From contig NZ_JAGPOX010000066.1 in assembly GCF_019038435.1 (NCBI RefSeq), positions 1 through 50,609 on the forward strand: a DNA stretch of 50,609 nucleotides, given 5' to 3'. Of the stretch, positions 1 to 9,000 are shown one piece after another (within the stretch, counting starts at the first letter, position 1; each line of letters begins with the position of its first letter). The notes under the pieces are model-generated. The model saw nothing but the letters and a program-made list of their open reading frames with translations. It made no database searches and was not told the origin of the DNA. This DNA is from Nocardia alni. Its GTDB lineage: Bacteria > Actinomycetota > Actinomycetes > Mycobacteriales > Mycobacteriaceae. The translations under genes were made by a program, and so were the position numbers.

Positions 1-1
1 C

Positions 2-3000
2 CCCCGCGCCACCGTCGCACCACGCTCCCTCGCGACCACCACCAACCTCCTCGACGAGGCAATCACCGGCATCTCCCGCACCCCGCCCAGCGCACCGACC
101 CGCAGATCACAAACCCCCGCGCCCCTCAACGGCCGCTCATTCCGCGAAGCCGAACAAGCCGCCGGCGGCGAACTCCGCATCGGCGCTACAGATCCCGTCG
201 CCGATGAGCACGACGTCCAGGCACGCCCGGACAGTACCGATGATGCGCACGACATAGGCCGGTCTCCCAGCATCGAACGCGCGGACGACGCGGACGACGC
301 GGACGACGCGGACGACGCGGACGACGCGGACGACGCGGACGACGCGGACGACGCGGACGACGCGGACGACGCGGACGACGCGGACGACGCGGACGACGCG
401 GACGACGCGGACGAGGATACCGAGACGCAGCCCGCGCCCGACTTCTTCCTAGGTCTGCGCGGGCACACCGAGCCGGGTCCGACCGCTGTCGACCAGCCTC
501 CCCGCACCACGAGCATCACCACCGACACGACCACCGATCCACGAACCGAACCAGCGACCGCACACCACGGCGAGCACACGGGACCTGCACAGCCGCAGCA
601 ACCCGACTCCGACAGCCCCCGCGGACGTTCGTGGTACGACGGAAGCCTGTTCCCGCACGCCCGGCCGGCCGTACCGCCGACTCGCCCCGAGTCGGACGCG
701 GCACTCGAGCACGCCATCCGGGACTTCCCGGACCTGTTCGATCGCCCGCGCACGCTGGATCAGCTCTACACCACGGTCCTACCGACGCAACCGAACCTGT
801 CGTTCGACGAGCTGCTGACGCTGCGGGATCGGTCCTACCTGCGCAACGGGGCGCATCCGCCGACGCTGTCGAGGGAAAGCATGGATGCCTTCCTGCGGGA
901 CATCTGGGACTACCGCGAATTGGTGCAATCCGACGACGACATCTACGGCCTGTACGCGCAGCGGGGAGCCGGAGAGCCTGCCCCGGACCCGGACGACTAC
1001 TGGGACGAACTGGTCGACATCCTCGACCACCGCCCACCCGGACGCGCGCAGTATGCCATTCTGCAGGACGTAGGCACCCTGACACCGGACAACGCCGACG
1101 ACTGGGCGATCGAAGACATCCCGTTCGTGCAGTACGTCCGGGCGGACCAGACCACGATGAGCCTGCGCCGCCAGGACATCGGCTTCAAGGTTCACCTGAA
1201 TACGTCCGGCTCCGCGCTCCCCTCGATGATGGCCCGGGTCGTCCACGAGGTCCTCGATGACCCCGACCGGTTCCCCGGGGTGTACGCGGCGAAAGCGGCT
1301 GGGCCGCTGGCGCAGCGGACCGACGGCATCGTGATCTACATGCGCGATCCGGCCGCAGTGGATCGGGTGGTCGCCTGGCTTCGGTCGGTTCAGCGCAGCC
1401 ATGCCGCACTGTTCCTGTGGGATGTGCCGCCCGGAACCGAACAGGTGCTGGCCGGCGTCGGCTTCGCCGCGGAACCGGCGCACGACAGCTCCGGCGGGAT
1501 TCGTGCCGCCGCGATCGCCACGGCGCTCGACCTGCATCGCCACGGCTCCTACGCCGACTTCCACGCCGAAGTACTGAACCAGTTCCACACCAACGACATC
1601 GACCCCGACCGGGTACACCTCAACCGAGTCGCGCCCCCTGCCGACGGCAGCACACCCCACCCGGGCGAACTACGGATCGGCTCCACCCGAACGGCCTACC
1701 CGTCCGGACAGCGAAACACACTCGACCGCAACGATTGCGCGCCCCGCACGCTGGCCGCACTCCGCGCGCGCACCGGCAATCAGGACATCCAGGTAATCGA
1801 AGTATCGGGGCCCGAAGGCATCACCCTGAGTCAACTCGAATACGCCGCAACGGCATCCGTGCGCCGGTATCGCGACCACACCGATATCCGAAGCGCGCTG
1901 CTGCGCCTGGGCCCCGGCTCGACAGCACTGGTCCTGGACGAGATCACCACCCCCCAGCAGCACGGCATCGGCGCTCACGTCTACCTGCTCACCAATGACG
2001 ACGGAGTCATCCACGTCGAGGACCAGGGTATGGGTGTACACCACCGATTCCCCCCGCATCAACAGTACGAAACCGCCAGAACGTACGCCATCCTCTACAC
2101 CGCAGCGGGTAATCCCACCCATACGCCACGATGGATTTCCATGGCGCCCAACGGCAATCAGTTCTTCGAAGCACTGTCCAGACTGGGCGTCCACGGTACC
2201 GCGCACGAGGCGCGCACCACACTCCTGGAGCGGATGCGGGAGAACTTCGACACTATCGTCCCGATGATGGCCTCGCCGGAACTCATTCGGCTCTCGCACG
2301 CCGAAACGAACCGGCGCAGGCTCGTCGACGCCGAGATCCAGGCCGGGCGAATCACGGACGCCGATCGGGCAACCGAAGCGATCCGGCGCGGGCAATCCGA
2401 TCAGGAAATCGCACACGCGCAGCGAGAGGCCTTGCAGACCTTGATCTCCCGCCTGCACGACCCGCACGCGTCCACCGATTCGGCCATGGACAACCTGATC
2501 CCCATCGCCGCCCGGATGCTCGAACTCAACCTTATTGCGCTGCAACCAAACAACGCTCGGGAGATATATCGGAACAACAGGCCCGATGTCCCGTTCCTGA
2601 TGCTGCACACCTCGGGCGGGAGCATGCCGAACCTGCATGTGGCGATGACCGACGACGGCATCGCCTACCCACTCGACCAGGAAAACCTGCACACCCGTGA
2701 GGCATTCGCGCCACCGGCACACCGCATGACCCCGGCCGCGAGCCCAGGTCACGATCTGCGCATCGGCATGACCACCCTCACCAACCATCCGGACCTCCGC
2801 ATGATCACGAGCTGGGAGCCGGTGCACGCCACGAGCAGCCCACTGCAATCCGCCCTGACACGAATCCTGCGCCTGCCCAGGAGCGACGACGTCCGGCAGC
2901 GCATCGACAGCTACGTGCGCGACCGTGAACTCGAAGAGCGCCTGCGCCGCGCCACCGTGGACAGCCAACCTTCGGGGACGTGGGACCCCCACGCGGAGCA

Positions 3001-6000
3001 ACAGCTGCGGGGCAGCTTCGACCAGTGGCTCGCCGCCTCTCGCCGCGCGATCGCCGACCTCGGCGCATCGGGCCACGAATCCCTCGGCGCGACAGTGCAA
3101 CTGGCTGCGGACGCCCTCGGCGTCCTCCTGATGATCGTGCATCCGGACGGACAGGTATCCGAGACCGCCGGCCCACCGGGCGCACAGAAGGCATTCCTTC
3201 GCCTGACGCCCGACGGCGGCTACGAGATCGGCCGCACCGCCGAGGGCAGCGCATTCGTGACCGACCGCGGCCACGTCATCGACGGCGTGCGCCGATTCAC
3301 CTCCGACATCGCCGGCGACAACTTCGGTTACCGGCAGCTGCGGGTCTGGGGCGAGCTGCCGGAGCAGGTCCGCTCCGCGATGCTCGGCTACGAGAAGTCA
3401 TCGCGGATAAACGATGTGCTGCGCGGCATCACCTCGGACCAGGGCCTGCGCAACCGGATCGACGGTCTGCGCGACAGCGTCCGAATCGTCACCCTGCTCC
3501 AGGGCCAGTTGGGCTTCGACCTGCGAATCGACGACCTGAGGGATGGCTGGAATACGCTGAGCAACAAGGATATCCGCGACACGGATGAAGATCGGGCACG
3601 GCGGGCGCTGGACACGATCCTTCGGGACGAGCGTCCTGGGGCTCGATGGAACCAGATCAGTGCCGATGCCGCACTGTATCTCCGGGTGTCCAGGCATTAC
3701 GCCGAACAATTCGGCCGGGACTTCGAACCGTGGGCTCAGGAGCAAACCCTGGAGGAGGTCATCGGGCTGCTCGATGACGCGACCGACCGCGAATTGCCGC
3801 TGACCGAGCCGATCCGTGTCGTGCGCGCCCTGGAGGATGTCGAGTTCATGCTCGCCCCCGACGGCGGGCCACTGGGTGCTAGGGATCCTCAGCTGCTGCT
3901 CGGCGTCACTCAGCGCGAGCCGGGCTACCTGTCGACTTCGGTGAGTGCGGAAACGGTCGACTTCCGCCGTGCCGAGTTCCGGCTGGAACTGGAGCTACCA
4001 CGCGGCGCGCGCGGCATCTACCTCGGCGAGGACGGCATGCACCCGGACCAGCACGAACTCGTACTCGCCCGCGATACGCGCTACCAGATCACCGATATCA
4101 CGCCCGGCGACCGGATCACCGTGCTGTCCGCGAAGGTACTGCCCACCCCCCGCATGCCGAAACTGATTCGGCAGCTTCGATCACAACGGGCGGCAGCGAC
4201 TCTCGCTTTCACCGGGACCGATGGAACCCCTGTCAACACCGCCGCACGTGACATCCGCATCGGCGCAACCCCCACCACCCCGGACCCCGAAACGGTCCGA
4301 CACCAACCGATCGGCGGCCCGGACGATCCGCTGCGGCCGCCCCCTGGGTTCGACGACCCGGACACCTCGGACTCCTGGTGGCGCGATGCCGGTGAAACCT
4401 GGTGGAACAACCTGCATTTCGATCGCCTACCGGATGCCGAACAGCTGCGTCTACTGACCGGATTCCCCGCACTGCGCAAAGCCGCCCCGTTCGAGATCAC
4501 CGACGAACTCACCACGAGGCTCTTCGAACTCGAGGTGGACCGGCTCCAAAGCCTCGCGGACGACAGCGGCGAACTCTCACCGCAGGTGCTACGGCAGTTG
4601 CACGAGCCCGATTCCCTCTACACCCACCCCGGTACCGGCCGGACCTGGTGGGACAACCTGCATTTCACCGACTGGTTCAACAAAGAACAGCTCGGACTGC
4701 TCGACAAGTTCCCCGCGCTGCGCAACAGCGACGTCCTGCCCGCCCCGATCCGGCACAGCCGCAACACTCGGTACCTACTCCTCGACAAAGCCTGGTTCCT
4801 GGAGAACACCGGCGACGAACTGCCCCCGGACCTGGAGGAACGCCAGCACAACCTGCACATCCCCCGCACCTACCTGCGCACCGCGATCAGGAACGCCGCA
4901 GCGGCCGCCGATCGTTCCGGCAGCACGCCGCCGACGGTGCACCTGCTGTCTTTCGTCCGAAACGAATCGGGCGGCCGCGGCCGTGTGGCCATCGCTTTCG
5001 GGCCCGTCGACACCGCATCGACGGTGCACTGGCATGCCCACTCCGCCACCTCTCCCGCCGAGATGTACGACATGCCCGGCCGCGCCGCGGGCCTGCACGA
5101 CCGAATCACCCCCGGCGACGCAACCGTCGTCTGGATCGACTACGGCACCGAGTCGCCCGGCGATTCCGCCGAGGGCCTGGGAACGGCGATCACCCAATTC
5201 TCCACACACCATCCCGAGATACAGCAGATCCACGTATACGCACCCGCGACGCTCACCGCATCCGTTCCGTCAACGGTGACGACGCATCCCTCGATCCTCG
5301 ATACCCCCGCCGCCGAGCTACCCCTCGATGTGCGCGTATTCGCCAGCGACCGAGACGGAGCCGAGTTCGGCCACAACATGCTGCGTGCGTTCCACCAGCA
5401 GTCCCCCGAAGTACGCGCCGCGCTGATGACCTACCAGCAAACGGCCGCCGTCACCAACATACTGTTACGCAGCACGGGCGAGAGTTTCGAGAAAATATTC
5501 GACCGGCTCCAGCGCTATGCCGCCACCACGGACCTGCTCAGCGAGGGACATCCCGAGCACCCCGGTCTCAACCTGCTGATCGAGTCGAGAAACGCCCTGC
5601 GGGACAAGGTCCATCTCGAAGATTCCGAAGTTCTGAAACTGCGTGCGCTGGACGACATTCTTCAGCACCACCGCCCGGAAGCGCGTTGGGAGGAGATCCG
5701 TACCAACGGGAGAGACTACAGCCGGTTCACCAAGGCATACCTGAGATATTTCGGCGCGTCGCCCACGCCGGACAATGTCCGCCCGTATCTAGAACTGCTC
5801 GGCCAGGGAACCAGCCGGCCATTGCCGGTGACCGAACCGTTCCTCGTCGTGCGCTCACTCGGACACGTCGACTTCCTGATCGACCAGCACGGAAACCCGC
5901 TCGACGGACGCAAAGACCTCACCCTTGTCCGCAACGTCCCCCAACGCGATCTCGGACTCCTTTCCACCTCCCTGCACAGCGAACTGATCGAACTCAGCAC

Positions 6001-9000
6001 CCAGCCGAACTTCCGCATCGAACTCGTCGTACTACCCGGGCTACACGGGATCTACCTGGGCCGCGACGGCCGCAAGAAAAACACACACGAAAACGAACTT
6101 CTGCTCGCGAGTAACACACCCTACGTAATCACCGGATTCGGGCCGGACCCCTTCGATTCCTACTACCGCCCCGACTTCACCGTCCTGCGCGGGCACTTCA
6201 CCGAGACCATCCCCGGCCCTCGCGCCCAGGATCCGACACACTGGAACCCCGACGGCGATCCCCTCGATCCGACGATCCGGATCGGGGCAACCCCCACCCG
6301 GGACGCCGATACTCCATCCGGACCGTGGAGCACACCCGCCAATGATTGCGCATCGCGCACGCTGGCCGTCCTGCGTGAACGCACCGGCAATCCGAACATC
6401 CACACACTCGAAACGCCAGGCGCCGCAGGGGTCACCAGAGAACAACTCGAACACGCAGCCGCAGCGTCACTGCGGAGATACCAGGACCACGCGCACATTC
6501 GTAGTGCGCTGGAGGATCTCGGGCCCGGCTCGACCGCGCTGGTCGTAGACGAATACACCACCGACCGGAACGGCGTCGGCGCCCACACGTACCTGATCAC
6601 CAACGACGACGGATCTATCCTTGTCAACGACCCGGGTATGGGAATGCTCCACCCGTTCCCCCCACGACCTGGACGCGAGCCGGTGAGAATATCCGCCATT
6701 CTCTACACGCCCGCAGGCCACCCCGGCTACAACGATCAGACTCCTCCATACGTAGTCGACGGAACCCGATGGCTCGAAAATCCGACGAGCTTCTTCGAAC
6801 ATTTCACGGCCGAACTCACCCTCGACCCCGGCACCCACATCGACATATACACCTCTGCCAGAGCCATTCGACTGGTCGCCACCGGCAACCGGCGATACAC
6901 CATCCAAAACCACTCCCGGAGTGGCCGCTTCACCTCCTATACCGGCAACGACGACGAAGGCTACGACTGGAAGAACACCCAGAATATCCTGGAAAAATAC
7001 TTTGCCGTCGAGCACATCAGCGAAGCAGTGATCTACGAACCCACCACCAACCTCCCCAAATCGCATTTGCCTTACTTTCTGACGCCCCACGAGCGAAAGG
7101 CGCTCGAGCACGACGCCGCCTTTTACGGCGATGAAGAGGTCGCGATCGAGAACAACTCCGCACTGCGGAACCTGAGAAGCAGAGCTCATCAGAAGCTCGG
7201 TGCCAAGAGCCGGCAAGACGCCGCACTGCGGGCCCGTCGGCTCGGCCTCGTGAATATAGGAGAAATCAATAAGATCAGAGCCGAAAACGGATACGACCCG
7301 CTGGACGATCACATCGACAGCGGTATCCGCTGGTTCGAACCGAGCGAATTCCTCGAATACCTCCGGGCACCGAATCCGGACCTCCAACCCCGGGCACGTA
7401 TCGACGTATACATGGGCGCCAATATCCTGCGACTGACCGTCGGCCCAGACGGTAGCTACAGGGTCATCGAATACCGCTACCACAACGCCCCCCACCGCGA
7501 TGAGAAAAGCTATGCCTGGGCGGCGATCCAGGACATGCTCGACAGATTCGGCAGGGCAATCACCGAGGCAGTCGTCTGCGAAACCACCCCCGACATCCGG
7601 CGATCCGTTTTCTTCACACCCAATGAACGTGAGACCATCGAATATTTGGCCGCCGGCTACACGGGTGAGGAAATCAAAATACGCACGGGGAATACGGCTG
7701 CGACTGCCACCCTGGTAAACTCTGCGAGTGAAAGGCTGGGCGTCAGTAGCGAAAAAATAGTGCACAACGCCATCCGGCACAGACTCGTCAATATCGACAG
7801 GATCAACAGGTATTTCGCACAACGAATCGCGGAACAGCCGGCGGCCGTCGATCCAAGCCGGAGCGACCACGACATCGCCGAAGACGTCCCCTGGGACGAG
7901 GACCCGCCCGACGACGGGGTGCAGGTATTCCATCACCGGAACGATCTCCGGGAGGCGTTCATCAGCGGCTTCCCGCCCGGTACTCGCATCCATGTTCTGG
8001 GATCTCCCCACACACAGTTCCAGCTGACGGTGACCCTGCACGGCTACAAAGCGCAGTTCCGCTACACCGACGAGGTGAACGAGGAGTTCTGGGACCACGC
8101 CACGGCGGCCGACGAACTGACCGATCATTTGGAGCGCGTCACTCGGGCGATGGCGGACACTCCAGGGTTCGAGAGCGCGGAGCCGACGGCAGCAGTGTTC
8201 CAGCCGAGTCCTGACACGCCCGATCCGATCGCGCTGTATACCGCCGCCGAGCTGGCAGAGCGATTGGACAGGAACATCGTGCTGGCCGGGACCCAGCTCG
8301 AGCTGCCCGACGGCACACCGGCCCGAGTCCGCACCGACGGCGGCATCGGGGTCGACCGGGACGGACAGGAGACGGTCGAGACCAGGGCGCGGTTCACCCG
8401 CTCCCTGCGTGACCACGGGGACGAGATGGTTGTTGCCGCGCTGCCTACTGTGGACGAAACACACTGGCAGACCGTCTATTCCCCAGATGATGATCCACTG
8501 ACCTCGACAATCGCCCGGGCGCTGGCTCACATTCGGGAATCAGAGCACGCACAGCAGCTACCGGAGAGAGCCCGGCGGCTGCGCCGGAATCTGGCGGACC
8601 ACCTGGCCGCCGACCTCGATCACTTTGCCACCCACATCACCAACGACGACCTCGACATCAGCCTGGCCTTGGAAAACGAGTATCGCCGATGGTTCCGCCC
8701 CGCCGACGAGCATGCGGCCGACGTCGAACGCGTCCGCCGCAACGAATTCGGCCAACACATGACCGGTCTGCGCAAGAATCTGCTGAACCAGATGATCACC
8801 GAGCTGAGGGCCGGCGGGCGCGGTACCGGCGGCTACCACTACCTCGGGCAGCACGCATACCTCGGACACCATCGTGTGGACTTCGCCGTGGTCGTTCTCG
8901 CCCGTCTTACCGAATCCAACATCGCCTTCATTCACACCGGCATCACCCGAGAACATTTCTTCCACGGCCCCGACCGCTCATCGGTCATATTCCTGCGCCG

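Noticed and set aside
4402..6114. 570-codon plus-strand frame inside the giant gene
   Set aside because: Arg-rich shadow in another frame; the main frame holds the ADP-ribosyltransferase-like motifs.
6467..8530. 687-codon minus-strand frame opposite the giant gene
   Set aside because: Shadow frame of the giant gene; no ribosome site and no family resemblance.
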